A DNA stretch of 64,000 bases from Chlamydiia bacterium (GCA_030429605.1 JAUIEV010000002.1:62001-126000); one strand, 5' to 3'. Positions 7,825-17,088 are shown, counted from the stretch's first letter. Made by a program: numbers and translations. The notes: generated by a model from the sequence alone, not told the origin.

Positions 7825-9948
7825 ATGTATCGAATCGTATGCCTCATACTTTGCCTCTGCACTATTTTTACATTTGCTCATAAACGTCTCGATGTTGAGG
7901 GGTTTTTCAGCGATCAGCATGTCACATCATATGTTGAGGAAGTTGAAAAAAGTGAGCATGAGCCTCTTTTTCTTGTTGTCAATGCAAATGGGGGAGATTT
8001 TTTTGCAACCCTCAGATTTTGCCAAGCGCTTGCAAAAAAGAAAGCATCTGGCGATGAAATCGTGGTGCTTATTGCGAAGCGAGCAATAGGTCCACCTGCA
8101 CTCATTCCTTTTATGGCAACTAGCGTATATGTCCTTCCGGGAAGTGTCTGGGGAAATATCCCATATGGGCTTTCAGGTAGTATACCTATAGATGTTATAG
8201 GGGACGCTGTGAAAGGACTCATCCCGGAAGGCGGTGACGACAAGCAGCTCGAGCAAATAGCCGAAGCTATGGTCGACCCGTATACGCAAGTTTCAGGCAT
8301 TCCATACACAAACGACCCGCTTCTCCTTTCAACGCCGCAGATTGTTGCATTAAAATTCGGAACTGAAATTCCTACGAAGGAAGCATTTTACAAAAAATTT
8401 CAGATCAATCAATTGTTGGAAACAAAGACTGGAATTGGACTACACCAAGTCCGGTCGATCATGACTGAAGAAGCACTGAATGCTTCATTCAAGAATCATG
8501 TTCGTTTTCATACGCGTCAAGAGAATTATGTTGGGTACATTCGAGTTGAAACTCCATTTACGAGAGCCTCATATCTTCATGCGCGGAGTGCAATTGCCTA
8601 TTTCAAAAAGCAGAACATTAAATTATTGGCCTTAGACATTGATGTGAAAAAAGGGGATGTCTTTGCAGCGATACAAATGGTTCAGCTTCTGCAAAAACTC
8701 GATGTTGATAGCGGCATCCCTGTTTTAGCTTTACTACATGATGATGCATTAGGAGCAGGCGCGCTTATTGCATTGGGGTGTCGATACATCATTTCAATGA
8801 ACAACTCAAGCTTTGGCTCATCTGACCCAATACGGTATAACAAGCTCTATGCTGCACTCCAAGATGAGTTTGGAAAAACGGCAACTTTTTGGGACAGGAG
8901 TAAAATTCTCGCAGAGGCAATGGTGAATAAAGACTACACAATCGTACTCAGAAATCACCAAATTCACGCCGTTAAAAAACCAAGCGAAATTACGACAAAT
9001 GGAGCAGATCCAGATGTTGTTTTGACGACGAAAGGGGAGTTTTTTACAGCGCATGGAAAAGATATTTATAACTACGGTCTCTCAAATGCTGAAATTGTAC
9101 ACGCGTCTCTTGTTGGAGATGAGGAGTACCAAAGTGGATCATGGTCAATTGGAGAGTCATTTTTATCTGAGCTCTCATTTTTTAAGGATATGTCAAACGT
9201 GACCGTCCTTCGCTCTCTTGGATGGGGAGGGTATCTTCTTTCGATTTGTACGCATCCAGCTTTTTTAGCCTGTTTATTCTTTGGGCTTTTTGTTGGTTTT
9301 TATCTCGAGTTAAATACGCCAGGATTTGGGTTGTTTGGAGCGATTGGGCTCTTCTGCTTTGCCCTTCTTCTTTTCGGTGCTGTAACAAGTAATGATATCA
9401 GTGGAGCTCTGTGGCTTTCGCTTGGTATAGGCTTGCTTCTCTTTGCAATTGAGCTCTTTTTAATTCCAGGATTTGGATGGACCGGAATACTAGGTATTTC
9501 TGTCATTCTTGGGTCACTTGCTCTCTTTTTCGTTCCAAATACAGGTGCAATAGATGTGTTTACTTGGGATGGTTTTGCACTTGTTTTTGGCTATGTATTC
9601 CCGCTCTTTCTCTGGATTGCAAGTGGTCTTGCCTTGGGTGGCATTCTTGTATATGTGCTTGCCCGTTATTTTTCGCACCGGTTTTTGAACCTTTCACATT
9701 TAAATCTTCGGGGGAGTTCAACCTATGCTGAAGGATATACCCTCCACGATACTGAAGTCGACATGCCTGAGATTGGCTCACTAGGAGAGGCTGTAACAGG
9801 CTTGAAGCCGTCTGGAAAAGTGAGGATAGGAGATGAGCTCTTTGAAGCTGTGACGCAAACAGGCTTTATTGATGCCGGGATGCCTGTAACGCTTGTTCGT
9901 ATTGATGGGTATAAGCTCGTTGTTCGAATACTTGAAGAAGGTGAGTAA
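7825..9948 (+). CDS. NfeD-family membrane protein with degenerate ClpP-like domains
   Basis: The product is 707 aa from the ATG at 7825, chosen because it gives a signal peptide and has AAGAAGAG upstream (a TTG at 7801 would add 8 residues). After the signal there are two ClpP/crotonase-like segments (around NANGGDFFATLRFCQAL and LDIDVKKGDVFAAIQMVQLL). A cluster of membrane helices (about residues 470-620) follows, and then an OB-fold NfeD domain (about 645-707, GSLGEAVTGLKPSGKVRIGDELFEA). Such proteins are membrane-bound stomatin-operon proteases. Here the usual catalytic Ser region reads GAGALIALG in the second copy, with no evident Ser nucleophile, so the protease part may be inactive. It overlaps yggS by one base. 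Confidence 0.85.
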   Translation: MYRIVCLILCLCTIFTFAHKRLDVEGFFSDQHVTSYVEEVEKSEHEPLFLVVNANGGDFFATLRFCQALAKKKASGDEIVVLIAKRAIGPPALIPFMATSVYVLPGSVWGNIPYGLSGSIPIDVIGDAVKGLIPEGGDDKQLEQIAEAMVDPYTQVSGIPYTNDPLLLSTPQIVALKFGTEIPTKEAFYKKFQINQLLETKTGIGLHQVRSIMTEEALNASFKNHVRFHTRQENYVGYIRVETPFTRASYLHARSAIAYFKKQNIKLLALDIDVKKGDVFAAIQMVQLLQKLDVDSGIPVLALLHDDALGAGALIALGCRYIISMNNSSFGSSDPIRYNKLYAALQDEFGKTATFWDRSKILAEAMVNKDYTIVLRNHQIHAVKKPSEITTNGADPDVVLTTKGEFFTAHGKDIYNYGLSNAEIVHASLVGDEEYQSGSWSIGESFLSELSFFKDMSNVTVLRSLGWGGYLLSICTHPAFLACLFFGLFVGFYLELNTPGFGLFGAIGLFCFALLLFGAVTSNDISGALWLSLGIGLLLFAIELFLIPGFGWTGILGISVILGSLALFFVPNTGAIDVFTWDGFALVFGYVFPLFLWIASGLALGGILVYVLARYFSHRFLNLSHLNLRGSSTYAEGYTLHDTEVDMPEIGSLGEAVTGLKPSGKVRIGDELFEAVTQTGFIDAGMPVTLVRIDGYKLVVRILEEGE

Positions 9949-10556
9949 TGCTTTTTCGGAAAGAATTGTATGAAGCGCTTCTCAAAAAGTGCACTGATTC
10001 ACACGCAAAGCTTCTTGTCGTTACAAAAAATCAGCCTATTGAAGCCCTCCATGAAGCATATGCATGTGGCCAAAGAGATTTTGCTGAGAGCAAGCTGCAA
10101 GACAGTATAGAAAAAAAAGAAGCACTTCCAAGTGACTGCATATGGCACTTTATTGGGAGAATTCAAAGAAATAAATGTAAAAAAATTTTCAGTCTTTTTG
10201 ATGTAATCCATTCAGTTGATCGAATGGAAGTCTTTAATATGATTGCCCAAAAAAAGCATGACAAACCATTTTTTTTTCAAGTCAACATAACAAACGAGCA
10301 GACAAAAGCGGGATTTTCAGTAGAAGAAATAGCCCTGCTTGTCAAAAATAATCCGAACCATGGTGGGTCAGGGGTTATGACGATGGCTGAAAAAAATGCT
10401 TCTCCTGAAAAAATTCAAGAAACTTTTAGAAAGCTCAAGGAGCTATCAGCACAATTACATGTCCCACATTGTTCTATGGGAATGAGCGATGACTATGAAA
10501 TAGCCTTGAAAGAAGGGGCAACGCACATCCGAGTTGGAAGAGCACTCTTTTATTAA
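9948..10556 (+). CDS. yggS: YggS/PROSC-type PLP-binding protein
   Basis: The 202-aa protein belongs to the YggS family, which binds pyridoxal phosphate and helps vitamin B6 homeostasis. Visible motifs are LLVVTKNQP (PLP lysine in the strand), FAESKLQD (in place of the common GENYVQE), WHFIGRIQRNKCK, HSVDR, VNITNEQTKAGF, GVMTMA, CSMGMSDDYEIALKEGATHIRVGRALF. It is about 20 residues shorter than typical members but the fold core is complete. It is translationally coupled to the NfeD-type gene: the shared base at 9948 joins TAA and ATG. Confidence 0.9.
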   Translation: MLFRKELYEALLKKCTDSHAKLLVVTKNQPIEALHEAYACGQRDFAESKLQDSIEKKEALPSDCIWHFIGRIQRNKCKKIFSLFDVIHSVDRMEVFNMIAQKKHDKPFFFQVNITNEQTKAGFSVEEIALLVKNNPNHGGSGVMTMAEKNASPEKIQETFRKLKELSAQLHVPHCSMGMSDDYEIALKEGATHIRVGRALFY

Positions 10557-10578
10557 AAATATAAAAAAAGTTCAGGGA

Positions 10579-10607
10579 TTGGTAGATATATCACTCCGTG
10601 TTATACT
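10579..10607 (+). promoter_or_regulatory. Predicted promoter of the 222-aa hypothetical gene
   Basis: TTGGTA and TATACT are spaced by 17 bases and lie directly before the gene whose TTG start is at 10634. Prediction by eye. Confidence 0.5.
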
Positions 10608-10633
10608 TCGCGATATTTTTGGAGGAATGCAGC

Positions 10634-11302
10634 TTGTCTAGTCTTGATAGATATATAGAATCGTTTACAAGTGATCAATACCATGGAATCGTCAATCGAT
10701 TTTCAATTGTGACAACTACTGATCATCGAGAGGAAAAAACGCACCATGGTGACATGTTTGATAGACGGACCGGCGATATATATTCTTTTGAAAATGCTGG
10801 AGTCCTTGTCGGGAAATACGTAACAATGCTAGCCGCTCTTCCTGCATATGCTTCGGTGAAGGCTGCGTTCCACACACTTGCAATTCCGTATGTTGTCCTT
10901 GAAACGCTCTACAAAACAGTCACGCACGTAACACACGCAGCAGATATTTCTTTTAAGGATCAAGCTCATAGTCTAGGGCACCACGCGATTGAAATTGCTC
11001 GGTGTGGATACTACTTTACAGGCATTTCACTCACACTTCTTCGTGGAATTTACAAAACTGAGATGATTAATCCGGTGCATGCCTTTGAAACGAGGACAAT
11101 GGTCGCTAAACTTGAAAGAGAATGGAGTCATGATGTCCCCCGGAGTGCTGATATCAGGTACGTCTCAACGCGTCATGACATTGAACACGTTGCATATTAT
11201 TACCTTGGGTTTTGTTTTCTTCCACACGGAAACATTAATGACACAGTAGATGGCACAACACGTAAACGATTTACAGTTATGGTTAAAGGGAGTATAGGAT
11301 AA
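10634..11302 (+). CDS. Hypothetical protein with central hydrophobic segments
   Basis: This 222-aa protein is not recognised. The TTG at 10634 is chosen as start because GGAGGA lies seven bases upstream and a promoter sits just before it; a start 36 bases earlier lacks an SD. Residues about 55-85 and 125-145 are hydrophobic (VTMLAALPAYASVKAAF and GYYFTGISLTLLRGI), and the C-terminal third contains several His and Tyr residues. The pattern of moderately hydrophobic stretches in a small protein between housekeeping genes fits a chlamydia-specific membrane-associated or secreted protein, but no function can be given. It converges with the FliO-like gene, 4 bases apart. Confidence 0.6.
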   Translation: MSSLDRYIESFTSDQYHGIVNRFSIVTTTDHREEKTHHGDMFDRRTGDIYSFENAGVLVGKYVTMLAALPAYASVKAAFHTLAIPYVVLETLYKTVTHVTHAADISFKDQAHSLGHHAIEIARCGYYFTGISLTLLRGIYKTEMINPVHAFETRTMVAKLEREWSHDVPRSADIRYVSTRHDIEHVAYYYLGFCFLPHGNINDTVDGTTRKRFTVMVKGSIG

Positions 11303-11306
11303 GTCG

Positions 11307-11831
11307 TTATACTTCTTTAAGGGTGCGCGAAACCGCTTCTTTGTCTGAAGGGAATGACATAACCTGTCGTACTTCTAGCTGTGATTCAGCAAGCATCAGT
11401 TGTTCGCCGTTCACCTCGACTAGGTAGAGCATTGTCTTAGGTGAAAGGGGCCTTTTTTCAACAATTTTAATTGAACGAAGATAGTTCAATTGATGCATCT
11501 TGGTAAAATTAAATCTACGATAGAGCCAAACAATAAAACCAGCTGAGAGCGCAATCAAAAAAACAATTGCAAACATTTTTATAAAAAGTGCTTCATATTT
11601 TTTGGTCAGCACTTCAGGGGGTTTGACTATTTCTGGAGCATCTTCTGAAACTTCCTGCAATGGAGGAAGCTCTATTTTTTTTAGTGGAGTTTTTTTTATC
11701 GGTGGAAGAGGCTTTTTTGAAGGCTCAGGCGGTGTGACTACTTCTGTTTTAGGAAGCGTTTCTAGCTCACCTTTGGGCTCTGTTGAAAATGCACTAGCAA
11801 AAAGAAAAATTGAAAAAAGATATCGTCTCAT
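11307..11831 (-). CDS. FliO-like membrane protein
   Basis: The 174-aa protein has a signal-like N-terminus, a Pro/Lys/Glu-rich stretch (about residues 18-75), one membrane helix (about 82-105, ending WLYRRF) and a cytosolic tail. The tail reads SIKIVEKRPLSPKTMLYLVEV and then GEQLMLAESQLEVRQV, the typical FliO pattern (a VERRPLGPR-like start followed by a strand pair that recurs in FliO proteins). FliO assists assembly of the FliP-FliQ-FliR export gate in flagella. No other flagellar gene lies nearby, so it may serve the type III secretion export gate, or be a remnant of a flagellar set. The assignment rests on the short C-terminal domain. Confidence 0.6.
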   Translation of the reverse strand: MRRYLFSIFLFASAFSTEPKGELETLPKTEVVTPPEPSKKPLPPIKKTPLKKIELPPLQEVSEDAPEIVKPPEVLTKKYEALFIKMFAIVFLIALSAGFIVWLYRRFNFTKMHQLNYLRSIKIVEKRPLSPKTMLYLVEVNGEQLMLAESQLEVRQVMSFPSDKEAVSRTLKEV

Positions 11832-11885
11832 GGCACATATATAGCCCTTTTGAGAATAATATACAACTGTGATACTCTACTACCT

Positions 11886-12743
11886 ATGCAAAACCGTGGA
11901 CTCATAACTTTAGATATCGATGGAACGTTGACAGATTCGTCTCATCAAATTCCAGAACCAGTCTCAGACTATCTCTCTTATCTCTATGACGAAGGATGGG
12001 AGATAGCACTCATAACCGGCCGTACCTACTCGTATGCCAAGCATTCAATTGAAGGGCTTCAGTTTCCTTTTTATTTGTGTGTCCAAAATGGGGCTGATAT
12101 TCTTTCAGCAGAAGAGCGGAAAGTCGTTTCTCAGGCGTACATTTCAAAGCAGCATATGGAAGAGGTTCTTCGATGTGCTTCAAAAGAAATGTATGATCCA
12201 TTTATTTATGCAGGGTTTGAGCGCGGGGACTTCTGTTACTACAGGTCGGACAAATTGCCGACATCCTTTGCAAAATACTCACAGAAGTTGATGACGCTGT
12301 GCACTGCTCCCTGGGTATCACTTCAAGAATTTTCTGCGATGAGTCAGCAGGGAGTTCCTCTCATAAAATTTTTCGGTGAGTACTCATTGCTTTCACGTTT
12401 TGAAAAAGAACTGTCGAAAATACCAAATATTAGCGTGAGTTCGATCGTAGATCCGATTAATCCAAAGCTGCATATTTGCCTTATTACGCATGCGTATGCG
12501 AACAAAGGATCTGCAGCGCAAAGTGTCAAAGAGATGCTTGGAATAAAAGGGCCTCATATAGCAGCCGGTGATGATCGAAATGACCTTCCAATGCTCTCAA
12601 TTGCTGACAAAGCTATCGTGATGCAAACAGCACCCATGGAAATGCACACAAGCGGAATGTATATTGCTAAACCTGCAGAGGAGTGTGGAATCATTGATGC
12701 ACTCTCTTTTGTTATTCAAGAATTAAGCGGAGAGCTCCCATGA
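11886..12743 (+). CDS. HAD-superfamily phosphatase, Cof type
   Basis: The product is 285 aa from the ATG at 11886 (a TTG 36 bases upstream is also possible). HAD motif I is LDIDGTLTDS near the N-terminus, motif II is ALITGRT, the Lys of motif III lies in the KGSAAQ region, and motif IV is AAGDDRNDLPML. The large cap domain between motifs II and III is of the Cof/YbjI (type IIB) kind. Such enzymes dephosphorylate sugar phosphates, flavin or PLP precursors; the substrate cannot be told. Its stop overlaps the next gene's start as ATGA. Confidence 0.88.
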   Translation: MQNRGLITLDIDGTLTDSSHQIPEPVSDYLSYLYDEGWEIALITGRTYSYAKHSIEGLQFPFYLCVQNGADILSAEERKVVSQAYISKQHMEEVLRCASKEMYDPFIYAGFERGDFCYYRSDKLPTSFAKYSQKLMTLCTAPWVSLQEFSAMSQQGVPLIKFFGEYSLLSRFEKELSKIPNISVSSIVDPINPKLHICLITHAYANKGSAAQSVKEMLGIKGPHIAAGDDRNDLPMLSIADKAIVMQTAPMEMHTSGMYIAKPAEECGIIDALSFVIQELSGELP

Positions 12744-13873
12744 ACCAGGGTAAAAAGCTGAAAGAAATAGCACTAGAAAGAGGGAGAGAGGTCCAAAATC
12801 GAACATCTGGTTTTATCCATACAAATGGAATGATTTCCCTCTTTGACAATCTCTGTTTTGCGCTTTTACTCATTCAATCGAAAGTTGTAGACAACGTGCT
12901 TGAAGGGCACGACATAGTCAGAAAACTCATGGCTTTTCAAGGAGAAAATGGCTGTTTTCCCAGGCATCTCCACGAGTATCCAACATCCGCATCCATACAC
13001 CACCAGGTGCTCATACACCATGCGCTCTGTGCACTTGGAACAAAGTATGAGAAGGAAAAAAATGCGCTCTATTCTGCAATCCAAGAGAGTCAGGATATGC
13101 TTCATCCTGTCATGCATGCTCTTTTCACGCAAAATGCAGACTACGTCCCGCAAGATGCAAGAGAATGGTCTACATACCTTCTTCTAGATGCACCAAAGCA
13201 TATGCCTCATTGGAATAACGCTCTTTCTGTGCCGGTGCTTCCTAAGCAGCAGCTTGTGTTTGCAGAGAGTAGTCCAATCCCAACATATGTTGATCTATTT
13301 CTTTTCGCGTACTATGACACGTTGCCTCAACGAATTTTCTCAATGCAGACCTCTGATCTTTTGTATGCAGCATTTTTGCCTGAGCACTTTGGCGAACTCT
13401 TTGTAAAAGAAACAGACGATCGCTGGGGAGGAAATACACTTTTTTGTGGACAAGAGGAAATGCTTTTCCCGCTCACTTTTGTCTCAAAACATGCAGTTTC
13501 AAAGTCGGGTGATCTGCTTTCATTTACTATTGATGAGCCACATCCTGTGCAGCTTGATGACATTGAGTGTCAGCTCTTTTTTCCACGAAAAGGAGCTTCT
13601 TTTTCAGTCAATAGTGGGAAAAAAAGCACATTTACATTTGGGGAATCTCTTACCTTTAGCTATCCATACGGGACTGTAACCCTTTCTTTTTCCCTTGAAG
13701 AGGGAGATGGAGATTTTATGGGGCATGTTGCGTACGGCAATAGACCTGGTATGCAGCTCGAAGACAAAACATTTGATGCGCATGACTATGTTGTGACAAT
13801 ACGCTCAATGAGACGTTCTCCAAAGGCAGTTTTTTCAGTTCAGTCTAACATTGGGGCGCACTTAGTTGTCTAA
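12740..13873 (+). CDS. Conserved hypothetical protein
   Basis: The 377-aa protein is not recognised. The N-terminal half is helical with a Phe/His-rich region ([29 protein letters not shown], split here for description: the key features are a Cys-Phe-Pro-Arg and a cluster of His around residues 72-97), loosely like an alpha/alpha-toroid enzyme. The C-terminal half is rich in beta strands with alternating Phe/Ser (around residues 255-330). There is no signal peptide or membrane helix. It is translationally coupled to the HAD phosphatase by an ATGA overlap, so a shared pathway, perhaps sugar metabolism, is possible. Its end overlaps the convergent fabI by 12 bases. Confidence 0.75.
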   Translation: MNQGKKLKEIALERGREVQNRTSGFIHTNGMISLFDNLCFALLLIQSKVVDNVLEGHDIVRKLMAFQGENGCFPRHLHEYPTSASIHHQVLIHHALCALGTKYEKEKNALYSAIQESQDMLHPVMHALFTQNADYVPQDAREWSTYLLLDAPKHMPHWNNALSVPVLPKQQLVFAESSPIPTYVDLFLFAYYDTLPQRIFSMQTSDLLYAAFLPEHFGELFVKETDDRWGGNTLFCGQEEMLFPLTFVSKHAVSKSGDLLSFTIDEPHPVQLDDIECQLFFPRKGASFSVNSGKKSTFTFGESLTFSYPYGTVTLSFSLEEGDGDFMGHVAYGNRPGMQLEDKTFDAHDYVVTIRSMRRSPKAVFSVQSNIGAHLVV

Positions 13874-14761
13874 TGTTGGGCTGTCTGAAGCAAGACCCAT
13901 TGCATGAAGGCCATTATCGACATAGAGTGTCACTCCTGTCACACTTCGTGCAAGTGGAGAAGAGAGATAGACAGCTGCATTTGCAACATCTTCAGCTTCA
14001 AACGAATCAATAAGTGGTGCGTTCTTTTCTGAGTAGGCGATCATCTTTTCAATAAAGCCGATTGCTTTTGCGGCTCTTGATCCAAGTGGGCCTGCCGAGA
14101 TAACATTCGATCGAATATTCCATTTTCTCCCAGCTTCCCACGCGAGCGTTCTTGTGTCTGACTCAAGCGCAGCTTTTGCTGAGCTCATCCCGCCTCCGTA
14201 TCCCGGAATTACGCGCTCAGATGCAATGTATGTAAGTGATAGTGCAGCTCCTCCTTCATTCATGAGAGGGCCAAAGTGTTGGAGAAGGCTTACATATGAA
14301 TAAGCTGAAGAGCTCATTGCAGCTAGGTAGCCGGCGCGCGAGGTTTCAAGAAGTGGCTTTTTCACTTCCGGGCTATTCGCGAGAGAATGCACAAGGATAT
14401 CAATCGTACCGAAATCTTCTTTTACAAGTTGTGCAACCTCTGAGATAGTATACCCTGTTGCATCTTTGTACCGCTTGTTTTCTTTCACATCTGCCGGGAC
14501 ATCATCAGGGGTGTCGAAAGCTGCGTCAAGTGAGTAGACTTTTGCTATGTCAAAAAGCGTTCCATCTTCAAGTTTTCTTGATTCGTCAAATTTCCCGTTG
14601 TTCCATGACTTAGTGAATATTTTCACAATCGGCGTCCATGTGCCCACGAGGATTTCACAGCCGGCTTCTGCAAGTTTTTTTGCGATTGCAAAACCAAAGC
14701 CGTTGTCATCTCCAATACCTGCGATAAAAGCGCGTTTTCCAGTAAGGTCTAGTGGGATCAT
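13862..14761 (-). CDS. fabI: Enoyl-[acyl-carrier-protein] reductase (NADH)
   Basis: The 299-aa short-chain dehydrogenase-fold enzyme performs the last reduction in each cycle of fatty acid elongation. It shows the FabI form of the nucleotide site ([18 protein letters not shown]), LVHSLANSP, and the active-site Tyr-x6-Lys arrangement ([17 protein letters not shown]). It also has the [16 protein letters not shown] loop typical of chlamydial and plant plastid FabI, which is longer than the E. coli enzyme because of insertions after residue 40. Its 3' end overlaps the convergent unknown gene by 12 bases. Confidence 0.97.
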   Translation of the reverse strand: MIPLDLTGKRAFIAGIGDDNGFGFAIAKKLAEAGCEILVGTWTPIVKIFTKSWNNGKFDESRKLEDGTLFDIAKVYSLDAAFDTPDDVPADVKENKRYKDATGYTISEVAQLVKEDFGTIDILVHSLANSPEVKKPLLETSRAGYLAAMSSSAYSYVSLLQHFGPLMNEGGAALSLTYIASERVIPGYGGGMSSAKAALESDTRTLAWEAGRKWNIRSNVISAGPLGSRAAKAIGFIEKMIAYSEKNAPLIDSFEAEDVANAAVYLSSPLARSVTGVTLYVDNGLHAMGLASDSPTLDN

Positions 14762-14857
14762 ATGTCACCTATCATTTCGTTGTTAGGGACATAGACTAGC
14801 CTATTTCAAGAAAAGAAATCGAGATTTTTTTCGGGAGACGCCTTTGAAGAGGGAGCT

Positions 14858-15034
14858 TTAGGGTGTTACAGCTTTCTTAGGACGTCCTCTAGGGCGACCT
14901 GTTTTTTTTACTGTTTTTTTTGGCTTAGAAGGAGGCGTTTGTGGCATCTGAATACGTGTTCGTCTGAGCCATCCCTCTGCAGTAAGGACACGTTTTCTTT
15001 CCTGCATTTTTTTCTTATTTTTAAGCAAAGCCAT
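14858..15034 (-). CDS. Small basic protein with a canonical AT-hook
   Basis: A 58-aa, Lys/Arg-rich protein begins at the ATG at 15034, which has AAGGGGAT upstream; a longer in-frame extension to 15154 lacks a ribosome site. The N-terminus MALLKNKKKMQERKRVL is basic and helical. The C-terminus carries GRPRGRPKK (residues 46-54), the canonical AT-hook core that inserts Arg-Gly-Arg-Pro into the minor groove of AT-rich DNA. It may be a nucleoid-associated protein of the elementary body, like the small chlamydial histone-like proteins, or a secreted nucleomodulin. The motif is directly visible, the role is inferred. Confidence 0.65.
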   Translation of the reverse strand: MALLKNKKKMQERKRVLTAEGWLRRTRIQMPQTPPSKPKKTVKKTGRPRGRPKKAVTP

Positions 15035-15156
15035 ATCACATCCCCTTATTTTCTCCCCCTTACGGTCAGTATACCTCTTTTTTTTATGCGTGTCAAATGA
15101 GGCCGTGAAGTTGTAGCGAAAAAAAGAGGGCAGCGGGCATACTTGCCGGGGCAATG

Positions 15157-15276
15157 ATGGGTCAAGTTTCTCCGCATTCTAAGAGAGAAATGAACCCACG
15201 GCAAAACATCATATGTGACCTATTAGAAAAAAATCTTGAAAGACTATGGATTGATTTGATAGGAGTTAAATTTTAG
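15157..15276 (+). CDS. Possible 39-aa ORF upstream of holA
   Basis: An ATG at 15157 opens 39 codons ending at a TAG at 15274-15276, directly before the AGGAGG that serves the next small ORF. GGGGC lies just upstream of the ATG. The deduced peptide has an ordinary composition (Asn, Lys, Leu-rich second half). No family is recognised and it may be non-coding. The intergenic stretch from 15035 to 15287 otherwise shows nothing definite. Confidence 0.2.
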   Translation: MGQVSPHSKREMNPRQNIICDLLEKNLERLWIDLIGVKF

Positions 15277-15287
15277 GAGGGAAGCTC

Positions 15288-15341
15288 ATGCCGGACAGAC
15301 CTTCTAGCACACAACAAATGGATACTACTTGGCACAGATAA
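15288..15341 (+). CDS. 17-aa leader ORF overlapping the holA start
   Basis: An ATG at 15288 follows a strong SD (AGGAGGGAAGCTC, with AGGAGG ending about seven bases before it) and opens 17 codons rich in Ser, Thr and Gln. It stops at a TAA at 15339-15341, which lies ten bases inside holA as read from its TTG. The good ribosome site belongs to this ORF and not to holA, so holA is probably translated by coupling from it. A sequencing or natural frameshift that would fuse the two is the alternative. Confidence 0.45.
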   Translation: MPDRPSSTQQMDTTWHR

Positions 15342-16276
15342 CCGACCTTTCAACAGTAGTTGGGATGCTCAGTGAAAAGCTACTGAGCGAGAAAGGGCAA
15401 CACGTAGCCCTTGTTTTCTCTGACACACCAGCTCGTTTTTTCCTCACCCAAACTGTCGCGAAACTGGCGCATTCAGCAGGTGTGGATGTTGTTTACCCAG
15501 AAGATGTTGCATCACTTACAAATATGAGTGATGAGCTGTCTCTGTTTTCTGAAAAAAAACTGTATATTCTCGATGGAAAAGGGTGTAAGGACTTTGTTTT
15601 TAGAGAACCGTCTGAAAAAAGAGTGTTTATAGCTGTTGAGTCAAAAGCGCAACTTCCTAAAGATGCTGCACATTGTACGACAATTACCTTTCCAATTGAG
15701 AAGCCATGGGAACAAAAAAGTAGAACAGCAGCATGGACAAGAACACTCTTTCAAAAAAGAGGAAAACGTCCAGATGAAGAACTTGTTGAAGCGCTCGTCA
15801 GCGGCACGTCCGGCGACTTTTCAAGAATATCTCAGGAGGTGGAAAAAATCTGCCTCTACGCTGTCGATACTCCATCAGTGAGCCTTCAACAGGCTGGATG
15901 CGTCTCAGAGTTGACGCATAGTGAAAGTGAATGGCAACAAGCAGAACGTTTGATTTGGAGTGGACACGCTCCCGAGCAGTCGTTTGATGACCATTCCGCA
16001 CTCTTTCGTTTTGCGGGTCTTCTTCGGTACCACCTACAGCTTGGGGTCGTACTTTCCACTGCAAAAGATCCACTCGAAGAACTTCATAAACAGTACCCCA
16101 AATTAAAGAGTAAGGGGGAAAAACTCTACCTGCCGAAAGCCAAGTCGCTGGGTGCGAGGTATTTTATAAATGGCATTGGTGCATTATCAGAGCTTGAAAA
16201 GTCTGCTAGAGTAGCCTCTCATGCTCTCCGTCACCTGTGGGATATGTTTATTATTAATATGAGGTGTCATACATGA
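15329..16276 (+). CDS. holA: DNA polymerase III delta subunit-like protein
   Basis: The 315-aa protein resembles divergent HolA: an N-terminal ATPase-like but nucleotide-free domain (LVFSDTPARFFLTQTVAKLA), a central part with LFSEKKLYILDG, then the helical collar domain with GTSGDFSRISQEVEKICLYA (the typical GNDLRLLENELEKL-like segment) and FRFAGLLRYHLQLGV. Delta opens the sliding clamp as part of the clamp loader. The start is a TTG without its own SD, overlapped by a small leader ORF. Its end overlaps the following methyltransferase gene as ATGA. Confidence 0.75.
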   Translation: MAQITDLSTVVGMLSEKLLSEKGQHVALVFSDTPARFFLTQTVAKLAHSAGVDVVYPEDVASLTNMSDELSLFSEKKLYILDGKGCKDFVFREPSEKRVFIAVESKAQLPKDAAHCTTITFPIEKPWEQKSRTAAWTRTLFQKRGKRPDEELVEALVSGTSGDFSRISQEVEKICLYAVDTPSVSLQQAGCVSELTHSESEWQQAERLIWSGHAPEQSFDDHSALFRFAGLLRYHLQLGVVLSTAKDPLEELHKQYPKLKSKGEKLYLPKAKSLGARYFINGIGALSELEKSARVASHALRHLWDMFIINMRCHT

Positions 16277-17088
16277 AAACCACATTGGTACTACTCCCAA
16301 ATCTGCTCGATGAATCGCTCTCTCATGAGGCGTTTTTACCCGGCAATATTAATGAGACTGTGAACAACCTAGACGGATTGATTGCTGAAAGTGAGAAGGG
16401 AGGAAGAAAATTCCTAATGCGGTTTACATATGAAGAGGGGAAGACATTTCGAGATGTTCCAATTCATCTTCTCAACGAACATTCAGATACAGAAGATGTC
16501 GATGACCTTGTTCATATGTTAAATAATGGAGGAAAATGGGGGCTTATTAGCGATTGCGGGCTACCATGTATTGCAGATCCGGGCTCTCAACTTGTCGCTC
16601 GTATGCAACAAAAAAGAGCAGAAATAGAGGTAGTGCCTGGCCCTTCGTCAATCATTATGGCATTGATGCTTTCCGGCATTCCATCGCAGAGTTTTAGCTT
16701 TAATGGATATCTTCCAAAGAAACCTGAGCAGATTAAGCCTGCAATACTCCAACACCAGAAAAACTCTTCAAATCAAAAGCAAACGCAAATATACATTGAG
16801 GCTCCATACAGATCAAAAAAAACACTGCAGTATCTTATTTCGTACTTAGCGCCTGATACTGAGCTCTGTGTTGCTTGGAACCTCACCTTGAAGAATCAAG
16901 GGGTTGCTACCAAAACTGTTGGGCAATGGAAAGGGACACACCTACCAGATATTAACAAAACGCCAGCTGTTTTTTTATTTCGAGCAGCACCACACAAAGC
17001 GAAAAAAACCCTCGATAAGCAGCGAAAAAAAGGACGTTTTTATGACCAACGAAAGAAACGACGACGAAAGATGGGAGCTCATAACTGA
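16273..17088 (+). CDS. RsmI-like SAM-dependent methyltransferase (tetrapyrrole methylase fold)
   Basis: The product is 271 aa from the ATG at 16273, which overlaps the holA stop and has GAGG upstream. It shows the tetrapyrrole methylase fold of RsmI (16S rRNA 2'-O-methyltransferase of C1402): [48 protein letters not shown] and [13 protein letters not shown]. The N-terminus is unlike canonical RsmI, so this is the divergent RsmI paralogue type found in several lineages, perhaps with another substrate. The C-terminus is a very basic tail ([17 protein letters not shown]) that would bind RNA. It overlaps the start of the broken msrB gene. Confidence 0.82.
   Translation: MKTTLVLLPNLLDESLSHEAFLPGNINETVNNLDGLIAESEKGGRKFLMRFTYEEGKTFRDVPIHLLNEHSDTEDVDDLVHMLNNGGKWGLISDCGLPCIADPGSQLVARMQQKRAEIEVVPGPSSIIMALMLSGIPSQSFSFNGYLPKKPEQIKPAILQHQKNSSNQKQTQIYIEAPYRSKKTLQYLISYLAPDTELCVAWNLTLKNQGVATKTVGQWKGTHLPDINKTPAVFLFRAAPHKAKKTLDKQRKKGRFYDQRKKRRRKMGAHN

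Noticed and set aside
7598..8089. A 163-codon plus-strand frame across the hemL end and the NfeD gene start
   Set aside because: It overlaps two well supported genes in other frames and has no recognisable domain.
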